Below are positions 1 to 7,833 of a stretch of 15,639 bases of DNA, in pieces. This stretch comes from Treponema sp. UBA3649. GTDB taxonomy: Bacteria; Spirochaetota; Spirochaetia; Treponematales; Treponemataceae. Where the stretch lies: the NCBI GenBank assembly GCA_002373325.1, contig DFKI01000178.1, positions 1-15,639 of the forward strand, written 5' to 3'. Numbering within the stretch: the stretch's first letter is position 1; each line of letters opens with the position of its first letter. Both the position numbers and the translations under genes were made by a program. The notes below the pieces were generated by a model. That model was given only the letters and a program-made list of their open reading frames with translations. It was not told the origin of the DNA and ran no database searches.

Positions 1-389
1 CCGAGGCGGAGTGGGAATATGCCGCGTGTGGTGGAAACAGGTCAAAGGGCTACATGTACAGCGGAAGTTCCGATATTGATTCCGTGGGTTGGTATGACGA
101 CAATGCGTACAGCACTCACGATGTCGCGGAAAAAGAGCCGAACGAGCTTGGAATCTACGACATGACAGGAAACGTCTGGGAATGGGTTTGGGACATCCAT
201 GGAGATTACTCAAGTGCCGCACAGACTAACCCGACCGGTGCGATCGGTGATTATGATGATGACAGGGTGCTCCGTGGTGGTGGACACTCAAGCTGGTCAA
301 GAAATTGCCGCAATGCCTGCCGTGGACTCAATGATCCGGATTCCCGCCATGATTACAACGGATTCCGCGTCGCCAGGTCAAAGATGTAA
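1..389 (+). CDS. SUMF1/FGE-like domain protein, C-terminal part only
   Basis: The reading frame is already open at the first bases of the window, so this is the 3' part of a longer gene (about 128 residues visible, ending at the TAA at 387-389). The first codons give EAEWEYA, the conserved LPTEAEWEYA block of the formylglycine-generating-enzyme (SUMF1) fold, followed by NELGIYDMTGNVWEWV and a closing RVLRGGG...NGFRVAR block. All are hallmarks of this family. True FGEs oxidise a sulfatase cysteine using two cysteines near the C-terminus. Aligned backwards from GFR, those two positions here appear to be Gly and Ser, although two other cysteines lie nearby (in NCRNAC). A canonical FGE activity is therefore doubtful. 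Many bacterial SUMF1-like proteins act as ligand-binding or uncharacterised enzyme modules, often exported. The N-terminus, any signal peptide and partner domains lie outside the window. Confidence 0.85.
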   Translation, partial: EAEWEYAACGGNRSKGYMYSGSSDIDSVGWYDDNAYSTHDVAEKEPNELGIYDMTGNVWEWVWDIHGDYSSAAQTNPTGAIGDYDDDRVLRGGGHSSWSRNCRNACRGLNDPDSRHDYNGFRVARSKM

Positions 390-413
390 AACCGCATAAA
401 AAAACATGAATGG

Positions 414-462
414 GGCACGCCAGATTTTCGGGTTTCCGTTGATTTTGGCGTGTCTTTTTTTT
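414..462. terminator. Bidirectional rho-independent terminator
   Basis: A 9-bp stem (414-422 with 446-454, one G-T pair) is followed by eight T at 455-462. On the other strand, seven A at 398-404 give a T tract for the leftward gene. The loop of 23 bases holds a small inner CGG/CCG pairing. It sits between two convergent genes, 25 bases after the SUMF1-like stop and 10 bases past the stop of the leftward ATPase, so it probably serves both. Confidence 0.8.
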
Positions 463-472
463 CGAAATGTCC

Positions 473-1708
473 TTATGCCTCCACGATTTTCCATCTACCG
501 AGGGTGCGTGTGGAGGAGTCAAAGTTCGCGCCGATTTTGTAGAGCTTTTTCTCTGTTCCGTTTCCGTCCCTTGTGGCGGAGTAGGGAAGAAGGGCCTTCA
601 AAAAACCGATTCTGACCTCATCGTTCGGGAATCCCAGGGTGTAGTCGTAGCCGTCGAATTTTTTTATTGTGAGATAACCGCTCTGATAAAGCATCGGGAT
701 GGGATCGTCTGCCGTTTCCGTGGGAGCGTCGAACATCTCCTGGGTTGCGATGAATCCCTCGTCGAAGGAGACCGGGTCCATTCTGTACTTCGCGATGAGC
801 TTCGTGAGCACGGTCGGGGTGCCGGTGGAGAACCAGTAGTTTGAAATCTCCCTATCGGAAAGGGCACTGATAAGACTGAACGGATTGTACACATCGGGAC
901 AGTTCGGGGAAAAATGGTATCCGTCATATTTTTTCTTCAGGACCTTACAAGCCTCCTCATAGTCCATAGTGTTTTTATCCGCGAGAGACTGGATGTCCGG
1001 TTTCATCTGTGAAAAAAGCTCATCCTCGGTGATTCCGCAGATTGACGCATATTCATCACTCATTGTGATTGTCCTCAGGTTGTTGAGCTCACTGAAAATG
1101 CTCAGCTGGCTGAACTTGCTGATTCCGGTGAGGAAGACGAATCTTATCATCCCACCGAGTGCCTTTATGGGTGTGTAGAGATTGCGGATTTCCTTTCTTA
1201 CAGAATCGAACGGTTCCTCTCCGAATGTGTCGAGCATCGGCGTGTCATATTCATCAACAAGAACCACGACCTGCTCGCCCGTAATTTTATGCATTGACTC
1301 TATTATGGAAGCAAGCCTTGCCCCCCAGGCATGGTTCTCGGGATCAGGTTTGATTCCGTACTCTTCCTCGAAACTGGAAAGAATCTTGTGCAGCGTGAAG
1401 TCGAGCGTCTTGTGGTCCGTGTACTTTACAAGACTCATGTCCAGCCTTATAACCGGATATTTTTTCCATTCCGTCTCATGTTTTGAAATCCAGAGGCCGT
1501 CGAAGAGCTCCTTCCTTCCTTCAAAATAACATTGCAGCGTGGAGATAAGAAGCGACTTCCCGAATCTCCTGGGACGCGCCATGAAATAGAATCTGCTTGT
1601 GTGGGTGAGTTTATGGACCAGCTCGGTTTTGTCCACGTAATAATATCCGTTGGTCCTCAGCTGTGCGAAATCCTGTATGCCTATGGGAAAGAGTTTCAAA
1701 TCTGACAT
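473..1708 (-). CDS. AAA-ATPase-like protein with internally deleted PD-(D/E)XK domain
   Basis: This 411-residue protein belongs to the AAA-ATPase-like/DUF1703 family, which is expanded in anaerobes including Treponema. The N-terminal block (FPIGIQDFAQLR, YYYVDKTELV) is followed by a variant Walker A RPRRFGKS (residues 45-52), Walker B VVVLVDEYD (147-155), a VFLTGISKFS sensor-like block (191-200) and the family motifs YDGYHFS, DVYNPFSL and YWFSTGTP (261-298). Family members normally run to about 520 residues and end in a PD-(D/E)XK nuclease-like domain. Here GFLKALLPY (368-376) is joined almost directly to LYKIGANFDSSTRTLGRWKI, which looks like the usual extreme C-terminus, so roughly 100 residues seem to be missing without loss of frame. 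The start at 1708 is chosen for a GGAGG (1713-1717) just upstream; an in-frame ATG 75 bases further upstream has no such site. Function in the family is unsettled; treat as possibly decaying. Confidence 0.85.
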   Translation of the reverse strand: MSDLKLFPIGIQDFAQLRTNGYYYVDKTELVHKLTHTSRFYFMARPRRFGKSLLISTLQCYFEGRKELFDGLWISKHETEWKKYPVIRLDMSLVKYTDHKTLDFTLHKILSSFEEEYGIKPDPENHAWGARLASIIESMHKITGEQVVVLVDEYDTPMLDTFGEEPFDSVRKEIRNLYTPIKALGGMIRFVFLTGISKFSQLSIFSELNNLRTITMSDEYASICGITEDELFSQMKPDIQSLADKNTMDYEEACKVLKKKYDGYHFSPNCPDVYNPFSLISALSDREISNYWFSTGTPTVLTKLIAKYRMDPVSFDEGFIATQEMFDAPTETADDPIPMLYQSGYLTIKKFDGYDYTLGFPNDEVRIGFLKALLPYSATRDGNGTEKKLYKIGANFDSSTRTLGRWKIVEA

Positions 1709-1723
1709 GGAGCCTCCGAAATC

Positions 1724-1732
1724 AGTATAGCA
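1724..1732 (-). promoter_or_regulatory. Extended -10 promoter of the AAA-ATPase-like gene
   Basis: On the minus strand the sequence reads TGCTATACT, an extended -10 (TGn plus TATACT). No good -35 is visible. The expected transcription start is near 1717, which leaves a leader of about 9 bases holding just the GGAGG site. Confidence 0.5.
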
Positions 1733-1846
1733 CATAAAAGCGTTTGCCGCTAGACTTTTTAAAACCTTTTTCAAAGCCCCCAAATCTTTTCAAAAAACAA
1801 GGTCATTTCAAATTTTCGTTCCGCACTAGAATTTTTATTTGAAATC

Positions 1847-1855
1847 TGATATAAT
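1847..1855 (+). promoter_or_regulatory. Extended -10 promoter of the lipoprotein gene
   Basis: TGATATAAT is a perfect extended -10 (TGnTATAAT). The -35 position (TAGAAT at 1827-1832) is weak, as is usual for this promoter class. The predicted transcription start, 1862 or 1863, coincides with the ATG at 1863, and no purine-rich ribosome-binding site lies between. This suggests a leaderless transcript. Confidence 0.6.
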
Positions 1856-1862
1856 CCCTCCC

Positions 1863-3197
1863 ATGAAACGATTTAACACAGCATTTTTTGTCGTCCTTGC
1901 ATTTTCCTTTTTGACGGCACTTGTCTCCTGTTCCAACGACGTAATCGGTTACAGCGTCGTCCTGTGGAATATTCCTGAGCGGCAGATTCCCGATGGAAAG
2001 GTCGTTCCGGTGTTTATGAAGTCAAACATCTCCAAGACATATCTGATAGGCGTTCCCGAAAGCGATGATCGTGTCGAAGTCCCCCTGTGGAAGATTACGG
2101 CTCCCACATCAAAGAGCAAGGCAAAAAAACTTGCGGCTTCCAGGGAGAGCTATGACCAGCAGTATGCCGTGTCCATAATAGACGGTCTTCCAATCCGACG
2201 TGAGCCTACGAATGTTGCCAAGCAGGTCTACCGTTTGCGTAAGGGTGAGATAATCAGGACGATTGTTACAGGTGTCGGTGACATTCCGACAGTGGGACGT
2301 GAAAAACTTGAGGGAGAATGGTATCAGGTGCTTACTTCCACGGGTGTGTCCGGATGGTGTTTCAGCCACAATTTGCGCATGTTCCAGATGGCGGGAGACG
2401 GTTCTTACGAATTTACCGAGGAAGTTCTTGTGGACATTCAGGAAAAGGACGATTTGCTTGACATTGCCCTTGCGACGCTGTGGTATCCCGAGTACTACGC
2501 GAAGATGATAAACAACCGCGAGATTGATTTGAAATACATGCAGGATGATTACGGATTCGATCCCGGAAGCGACACCGGTATGCTCAAGCTAAAACTCTCC
2601 AATGTTTCAATTGAGGTGCCTTACGAGGGTGTGACAAAGACGGGCGACCATATCTACCGTTTCAACAATACTCCCATACAGATGACCATACGCAACGAAA
2701 GCACGATTCTTATCCGATATACCGATGATACGGGACGGCCTTTCAGCGTGTATTTCATTACCATTGAGGATGACGTGCGGACTCTGATTGCCGCGGAAAA
2801 ATCAAGGCGTGAAAAAGTTTACAGCAACTTGATGCGCTTCGGACCCGGTTACAGCAGCTCGAACTACGGAAACTTGAATTTCTCGGGTAACAATCTTTTC
2901 AGATGGACGGGATTCGAAAATCTCCAGCCTGCCGTAATCAGCATGGATGCGAAGACTTCAGGAACTGTTGAGTCAAAGTACTTTGTCCCTAAAAATCTGC
3001 GCGGAAAATGGGACGGAATCCTGAGCTTCACTTTCAACGGTGACTCAAGGGATGTGAATTTCTTCTATAAAATGGAAGCAAGCGGACTGAGACTTGCCGT
3101 GGCCCGTGTCATTGTCACCACCGATCCTTCAACCGGACGTGACGTTGCGAATGTGACGGAGCCTTCAGGAGCTCAGGTCATGTATTTCCACAACTAA
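1863..3197 (+). CDS. SH3-domain lipoprotein
   Basis: A predicted 444-residue lipoprotein. Residues 1-22 form a signal peptide with a basic start (MKR) and a hydrophobic core, ending in the lipobox LVSC with the lipidated Cys at 23. Residues about 100-176 look like a bacterial SH3 domain: YAVSIIDGLPIRREP, then YRLRKGEIIRTI and a closing EGEWYQVLTSTGVSGWCF, the typical layout of SH3 type 3. The rest, to the C-terminus, I do not recognise; it is rich in beta-prone segments and includes an LRGKWDGILSFTF block. Bacterial SH3 domains often bind cell-wall peptides, so an envelope role is likely but inferred. The ATG at 1863 is preferred over a TTG at 1839, which lies upstream of the -10 box and would add residues before the signal peptide. 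The ABC-F gene starts 26 bases after the stop, so the two are probably co-transcribed. Confidence 0.8.
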   Translation: MKRFNTAFFVVLAFSFLTALVSCSNDVIGYSVVLWNIPERQIPDGKVVPVFMKSNISKTYLIGVPESDDRVEVPLWKITAPTSKSKAKKLAASRESYDQQYAVSIIDGLPIRREPTNVAKQVYRLRKGEIIRTIVTGVGDIPTVGREKLEGEWYQVLTSTGVSGWCFSHNLRMFQMAGDGSYEFTEEVLVDIQEKDDLLDIALATLWYPEYYAKMINNREIDLKYMQDDYGFDPGSDTGMLKLKLSNVSIEVPYEGVTKTGDHIYRFNNTPIQMTIRNESTILIRYTDDTGRPFSVYFITIEDDVRTLIAAEKSRREKVYSNLMRFGPGYSSSNYGNLNFSGNNLFRWTGFENLQPAVISMDAKTSGTVESKYFVPKNLRGKWDGILSFTFNGDSRDVNFFYKMEASGLRLAVARVIVTTDPSTGRDVANVTEPSGAQVMYFHN

Positions 3198-3223
3198 AAC
3201 AGAGTTTAAATCAGGGGCTGAAA

Positions 3224-5185
3224 ATGGCATTCGTACAGTTTTCGCGTGTATCCCTTGCATTCGGCGACCGCGACATTTTAAAGGACGTTTCCGTAAATCT
3301 TCAGGCGGGAAGCAAGGCGGCTTTGACAGGTGCAAATGGAGCAGGAAAATCCACGCTCATAAAAATCATGGCGGGACTCATTGAACCTGACGGCGGACAG
3401 AGAATCGCACAGAAGGACGCACGGATTGCCTATCTTCCCCAGAGCGGATTGGTCCACCAGGGATGCACGTTGATTGAGGAGGCGGACAAGGCATTTTTGT
3501 GGGGCTACGAGATGCAGAGACGGATTGACGAGCTTGGAGCCGAGATGGAGAGTCTTACGAATCAGAACCACCCGGATCAGGCTTCGAAACTTGCCGAGGA
3601 ACATGCCGCGCTTCTTTCAAAACTTGAGGACTCAGGCTGGTACAGGCGTGAGATGATGGCCGAAAGCGTCCTGATTGGTCTTGGATTTTCCCGCGAGGAC
3701 TTTAACAAAAGGACGGAGCTTTTTTCCGGCGGATGGCAGATGAGAATCGCATTGGCAAAGGCCCTCATGTGCGGACCCGACATCCTGCTTTTGGACGAGC
3801 CCACGAACTACCTTGACATTGAGGCTCGCAACTGGCTTGAGAAATTCCTTGCCGACTTCAAGGGCGGATTTCTTTTGGTCAGCCACGACCGCTATTTTCT
3901 TGACCACACGATTAACGAGGTGTATGAGCTTTTTAACGGAACCCTGAAAAGATACCCCGGAAATTTCACTCATTACGAGGAAGTCCGAAAGGTGGAGCTT
4001 GAGTCCTTGATTGCGGCCTATGAGCAGCAGCAGCAGGAGATTCAGCATCTTGAGGATTTTATCCGTCGCTTCGGCTATAAGGCTACCAAGGCGGCACAGG
4101 CTCAGGACAGACAGAAGCAGCTTGACAAAATCGTGCACATTGAAATTCCGGAGAGCCTTAAGAAAATCCACTTCACGTTCCCGGAGGCTCCTCACTCAGG
4201 TCAGCTCGTCCTTACTCTGGAGGGACTCTGCAAAAATTACGGCGGTCCCGATGTGATTCACAATCTGGATTTCGTGCTTGAAAAAGGGGAGCGGCTTGTG
4301 GTCGCAGGACGGAACGGCGCTGGTAAATCGACCTTGCTCAGGATTGTTGCCGGAGTTGATTCTGACTACAGCGGCAATGTGAAGCTCGGTGCCGGAGTGA
4401 GCGTGGGATATTTCTCCCAGGATTCCGCCGAAAAAATCACCGGTAGCGAGAGCGTGCTGGATTATATGGAAAAAAAATGTCCGCTCCATCTGATTCCGAA
4501 AATCCGCGACATGCTTGGTGCCTTCCTTTTCCGGGGCGATGATGTTTTCAAGAGCATTGACGTTCTTTCCGGTGGAGAGAAGAGCCGCATCGCACTTCTG
4601 GAGCTTTTGCTCAGGCCCGTGAATCTGCTTGTTTTGGACGAGCCGACGAACCACCTTGACATGCACTCAAAGGACGTGCTTCTTGAGGCCCTGAAAGATT
4701 ACGGAGGAACCGTTGTTTTTGTAAGCCACGACCGGGGATTCATTGAAAGCCTTGCGACGAGGGTTCTTGAGCTGCATCCCGGCACATGGAGGAATTTCCC
4801 CGGGGACTATGCCTACTACATGCAGCGTCTTGAGGATGAGGAAAACGGATTGGTCTCATCCCCCGAAAACGTACCGACGCAAAATCAGGCCGTGAAATCC
4901 GAGCTGGAAAAAGCGGCTCCCGCAAGCGCGACAAAGACCTCATGGGAGGAGCAGAAAAAAGCTTCCGCCGACCGACGCAAGATTGAGCGTGAGATTGAAA
5001 AGATTGAGACGGAGATTTCAAAGCGTGAGTCAGAGCTAAAGGAACTTGAGGCGAAGATGGCAAATCCTGAAATATATTCCGACGGTGAGAAATCCCGCGC
5101 GGTACAGGCATCCATTTCCGAAATCAACGAAATCCTTGAAAAACTGAACGCCGAGTGGGAAGAGTTGTCCGAAAAACTGATGTAG
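3224..5185 (+). CDS. ABC-F family ATP-binding protein
   Basis: A 653-residue soluble protein with two ABC ATPase domains in one chain and no membrane segments, the architecture of ABC-F translation factors (EttA, Uup, YheS and antibiotic-resistance relatives). Domain 1 has Walker A GANGAGKST (36-44), signature FSGGWQMRIALAKAL (167-181), Walker B ILLLDEPTNYLD (187-198) and switch SHDRYFLD (220-227). A helical linker (about 250-315), rich in Gln and charged residues, is the segment that reaches into the ribosomal E site in this family. Domain 2 has Walker A GRNGAGKST (362-370), signature LSGGEKSRIAL (448-458), Walker B LLVLDEPTNHLD (468-479) and SHDR (501-504). The tail (about 565-653) is strongly charged and heptad-like, a coiled coil as in Uup-type members. 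Both catalytic Glu and both His are present, so both sites should hydrolyse ATP. A ribosomal role is inferred. A weak AGGGG precedes the ATG. Confidence 0.93.
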   Translation: MAFVQFSRVSLAFGDRDILKDVSVNLQAGSKAALTGANGAGKSTLIKIMAGLIEPDGGQRIAQKDARIAYLPQSGLVHQGCTLIEEADKAFLWGYEMQRRIDELGAEMESLTNQNHPDQASKLAEEHAALLSKLEDSGWYRREMMAESVLIGLGFSREDFNKRTELFSGGWQMRIALAKALMCGPDILLLDEPTNYLDIEARNWLEKFLADFKGGFLLVSHDRYFLDHTINEVYELFNGTLKRYPGNFTHYEEVRKVELESLIAAYEQQQQEIQHLEDFIRRFGYKATKAAQAQDRQKQLDKIVHIEIPESLKKIHFTFPEAPHSGQLVLTLEGLCKNYGGPDVIHNLDFVLEKGERLVVAGRNGAGKSTLLRIVAGVDSDYSGNVKLGAGVSVGYFSQDSAEKITGSESVLDYMEKKCPLHLIPKIRDMLGAFLFRGDDVFKSIDVLSGGEKSRIALLELLLRPVNLLVLDEPTNHLDMHSKDVLLEALKDYGGTVVFVSHDRGFIESLATRVLELHPGTWRNFPGDYAYYMQRLEDEENGLVSSPENVPTQNQAVKSELEKAAPASATKTSWEEQKKASADRRKIEREIEKIETEISKRESELKELEAKMANPEIYSDGEKSRAVQASISEINEILEKLNAEWEELSEKLM

Positions 5186-5230
5186 GCTGCACTTTCCCCG
5201 GCTCAGGTTTCCACCCACGGTTCGGCGAAA

Positions 5231-7390
5231 TCAATTCACGCAGAATCCCATTATGCGATCCTGCTCCTTTTCAAGCCTCTCGTTCTCGCAGAGCTCCACA
5301 ATTTCTTCCCGGGAGGGGAGCACCCCTTTTATGATTTCCGTAATTTCGCATTTCCGGACTATGTTGTCGATTTCTCCTCCTGAAAAATCAAAGCGTTTCG
5401 CAATCACCTCCAAATCTTCATCGGACAGGACGTTCAGCTTGCTCTTCCAGATTTTCTTCCGAATTTCAAGATCCGGTTTTTCGTATTCCACCTTGAAAAG
5501 AAATCTCCGCTCAAATGCCTTGTCCATGTTGTTGCAGAGATTCGTCGTGGCAAAAACAAGTCCGTCGAGCTTTTCCATCTCTTCCAAAAGGATGTTCTGA
5601 ATGGCATTTTCCGTTTGAGATGTGTTTCCGCTTCCGACATCACGCCGCTTTGAGATGAGCGCATCCGCTTCGTTAAAAAGAAGAATCGGAGTGTTCTCGC
5701 CATGTCTTTCCGCCGTCTTGCAAAGCTGCCTGTAATCCGTGAAAATTCTTTTGATGATTTTCTCGCTCTCTCCGAACCACATGGATTTTGAGTCCGCTAT
5801 GTCAACGTGGTAAATCTTCCGGTTTGTTTTTCTCGCAAGCTGATAGACCGTCTCCGTTTTTCCCGTTCCTGGCGCGCCGTACAAAAGCACTGCGATTCCC
5901 TTGGAAAGACCCTTCGACTCAAGACGCTTCTGCATGGCCACAAGATTTTCCTGGCAAAGGCTCTCTTCCAGAGTGTCAATCTGCTTCTGGACTTTTTCGG
6001 AATAAAAAAGACTCTTCTCCTTCAGGTCTTCCGGGGCAATGATATTTTTTCCGCTGACTCCCCGCTTCATGTACAAATCCGCGTTTTCCCCGTAAAGCAG
6101 CTCGATTGACTTTTGACTCAGCGTGACTGTTGATTTTTCCGGAATTTCATTTTTGTCAACCACAACGAAACCTTCCGTCACAAGCTCATGTTTTTCGTCA
6201 AGGAAGGAGCGCAGAGCCTTAAAGTAGTCATCGTTTTTTCCATATATGTCTTCAATTGTTGCGGTCAGGCACGAGTCGTTTCCCGTCGAAAAATCCGCGG
6301 CGATGTCATACAAAATAAAGCGGTCATAGAAGTTGATTTTAGTTTTGTTCAAATCTGAAAAAAAGGGGAGGTTTGAAAAACGTCTCTCCATGTCCCGAAG
6401 TTTTGAGCGTTTTCGGATAATGTTCATTTTCCTCTCGTAAGCACGTCCAAATTCCCGGAGAGCGTCGTATGTCTTCTCAAAATCATTTTTCTCGACAATC
6501 TCGGCCAGATAGTTCTCTGCCTCGTTTCCGAAAAGAATCCTGATTCCGTTTGCGGTGAGCTTGAGGTTCTGTATGTAGTAGGGCATGCCGAGTCCGTCCT
6601 TTATGTCTTCGAGCTCGCGTTTTATAAGATTTTTCTCAAAAAGGATGTCCTGCTCGTCGTCAATCTTCTTGCATCTTGAGTATTTTACAAAAGCGGGCAT
6701 GATCTCCGTAATGAGGTTCTCAAATTCGTCGTCGGCCTCAATCACACATTTTCCCGTCAGGCACTGGGCGGAGAGCAGGTAAAGAATCGCACGGCTTTCC
6801 ATGTCGGCTGGAAATTCCTTCCTGATGTTCTTGACGATCTCATTTCCCTCAGATTTTCTCTCCAGATTTGAAATCTTCCTATAGAATTCACATTTGTCGT
6901 CGTCAGCGCTGTGCTTCATCATTTTAAAAAGATTGAAAAACGATTCGAATGTTTTTTCCAGGCTGTCATCGTTGTCCTGAAAGTGGATGATCGGGGCTCC
7001 TTCCAAAATGCAGTCCGCCACGGATTCCGGAATCTCAAAGCCTGCGTCCCTTGATGAACGGGAGAATGCCCCCTCTGAATCCTTCTGCACTATGAGATTT
7101 TTTCTTTTGAGCAGCGTAAAGTTTGCGGAGTATTCGAGCATGTGGAGGTGCGGAAAAGAGAGGTAGTCGGCAATGTCCGTCATGTTTACCGCCGAGCCGT
7201 GCTGATTTTGATTGATGAAAATCACAGCGAAGAAAAGTGCTGAAATTTCATCAACGTCAAGATAATTTGCCAATCTGCCCAGGTCTTCCTTTTCACTCAA
7301 GAAAAATGATTTTTCCATTTTGCAGCCTTCAATTTTTTCTGAAAGCGAGATGATTGTCCTCAGTATTGATTTTTTCTGTGAATTCGCCAT
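5231..7390 (-). CDS. Large AAA+ ATPase with unrecognised N-terminal region
   Basis: A 719-residue protein. The last third is a AAA+ module: Walker A GAPGTGKT (505-512), Walker B ILLFNEAD with Asn573-Glu574 where most AAA proteins have Asp-Glu, a sensor-1 block FATTNL, an arginine-finger block AFERRF, and a lid with FSGGEIDNIVRKCE. This resembles single-ring AAA unfoldase-like proteins of the FtsH/CDC48 type, without a protease domain. Residues 1 to about 470 are acidic, mostly helical and unrecognised; no membrane segment or signal peptide is visible, so a cytoplasmic protein is expected. Other bacterial members of this type carry the same NEAD variant, as I recall, so it need not mean inactivity. 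The start is uncertain: ATG 7390 has no ribosome-binding site but a -10-like box just upstream, while ATG 7318 (residue 25) has an AAGG 7 bases before it. It converges on the ABC-F gene with only 45 bases between and no obvious terminator. Confidence 0.85.
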   Translation of the reverse strand: MANSQKKSILRTIISLSEKIEGCKMEKSFFLSEKEDLGRLANYLDVDEISALFFAVIFINQNQHGSAVNMTDIADYLSFPHLHMLEYSANFTLLKRKNLIVQKDSEGAFSRSSRDAGFEIPESVADCILEGAPIIHFQDNDDSLEKTFESFFNLFKMMKHSADDDKCEFYRKISNLERKSEGNEIVKNIRKEFPADMESRAILYLLSAQCLTGKCVIEADDEFENLITEIMPAFVKYSRCKKIDDEQDILFEKNLIKRELEDIKDGLGMPYYIQNLKLTANGIRILFGNEAENYLAEIVEKNDFEKTYDALREFGRAYERKMNIIRKRSKLRDMERRFSNLPFFSDLNKTKINFYDRFILYDIAADFSTGNDSCLTATIEDIYGKNDDYFKALRSFLDEKHELVTEGFVVVDKNEIPEKSTVTLSQKSIELLYGENADLYMKRGVSGKNIIAPEDLKEKSLFYSEKVQKQIDTLEESLCQENLVAMQKRLESKGLSKGIAVLLYGAPGTGKTETVYQLARKTNRKIYHVDIADSKSMWFGESEKIIKRIFTDYRQLCKTAERHGENTPILLFNEADALISKRRDVGSGNTSQTENAIQNILLEEMEKLDGLVFATTNLCNNMDKAFERRFLFKVEYEKPDLEIRKKIWKSKLNVLSDEDLEVIAKRFDFSGGEIDNIVRKCEITEIIKGVLPSREEIVELCENERLEKEQDRIMGFCVN

Positions 7391-7396
7391 ATTTAT

Positions 7397-7424
7397 AATA
7401 TATGCCGTTTTTGGGAAAAGTAAA
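7397..7424 (-). promoter_or_regulatory. Possible promoter of the AAA+ ATPase gene
   Basis: On the minus strand TTTACT (7424-7419) lies 16 bases before TATATT (7402-7397). The -10 ends 6 bases before ATG 7390, so the transcript would begin at or next to that ATG. The region is so A/T-rich that a chance match is quite possible. Confidence 0.35.
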
Positions 7425-7466
7425 AAAAAATCGTAAAAAAAATTTGTAATTTTTTTGTAAAAGTCC

Positions 7467-7495
7467 TTGACATAAAATATGCAATGTTATATAGT
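7467..7495 (+). promoter_or_regulatory. Sigma-70-type promoter for the tRNA-Gln/tRNA-Glu pair
   Basis: A perfect TTGACA (7467-7472), a 17-base spacer and TATAGT (7490-7495) place the start near 7502, ten bases before the first tRNA. Upstream, long A and T tracts (about 7422-7456), including an inverted repeat AAAAAAATT/AATTTTTTT, could act as an UP element binding the RNA polymerase alpha subunits. Confidence 0.85.
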
Positions 7496-7511
7496 ACTTT
7501 CATCAACACAT

Positions 7512-7582
7512 TCCCCGATTGTGTAATGGTAGCACCTCAGATTCTGGTTCTGATTGTGGGGGTTCGAATCCTCCTTGGGGAA
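7512..7582 (+). tRNA. tRNA-Gln (anticodon CTG)
   Basis: Acceptor arms TCCCCGA (7512-7518) and TTGGGGA (7575-7581) pair, with discriminator A at 7582. The anticodon stem TCAGA/TCTGA encloses the loop TTCTGGT, giving anticodon CTG, which reads CAG. The T loop GTTCGAATC is standard. CCA is not encoded, so a CCA-adding enzyme is needed. It is first in a two-tRNA transcript. Confidence 0.95.
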
Positions 7583-7590
7583 CTTGCACT

Positions 7591-7662
7591 GGTCCCTTCG
7601 TCTATCGGCTAGGACGAAAGATTCTCAATCTTTAAAGATGGGTTCAACTCCCGTAGGGACCG
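7591..7662 (+). tRNA. tRNA-Glu (anticodon CTC)
   Basis: Acceptor arms GGTCCCT (7591-7597) and AGGGACC (7655-7661), discriminator G at 7662. The anticodon stem AAAGA/TCTTT encloses TTCTCAA, giving anticodon CTC, which reads GAG. The T arm GGGTTCAACTCCC is standard. CCA is not encoded. It lies 8 bases after tRNA-Gln and has no promoter of its own. Confidence 0.95.
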
Positions 7663-7739
7663 TTTCCTTTTATCCACTTTAAGTTTTTTCTCTTTGAATA
7701 AGTTTCTTTTTAATTTTTTACCTAAAAACAGAAAATTAT

Positions 7740-7768
7740 TTGACAAAATATTTTTTTTGTATTATCTT
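7740..7768 (+). promoter_or_regulatory. Promoter of the chemotaxis receptor gene
   Basis: TTGACA (7740-7745) followed after 17 bases by TATCTT (7763-7768), a four-of-six -10. The leader to the ATG would be about 60 bases and holds a small inverted repeat TATTGT (7779-7784)/ACAATA (7796-7801). TATTAT at 7760 is an alternative -10 but with too short a spacer. The rest of 7663-7739 is A/T-rich and shows nothing I recognise. Confidence 0.55.
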
Positions 7769-7833
7769 GTATATGCGGTATTGTCACCTTGTTGAACAAT
7801 AAATAAAGTTTTTGAGCCGAATGGAGGCCCTTC

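Noticed and set aside
1839..1862. TTG at 1839 as start of the lipoprotein
   Set aside because: It lies upstream of the -10 box, so it would not be in the predicted transcript, and it would put extra residues before a normal signal peptide.
3632..4195. A 187-codon minus-strand open frame within the ABC-F gene
   Set aside because: Antisense shadow of a strongly conserved coding region; composition is Leu/Lys/Val-rich without any family motif.
5186..5230. Terminator between the convergent ABC-F and AAA+ genes
   Set aside because: Only short, unconvincing pairings and no T tract on either strand.
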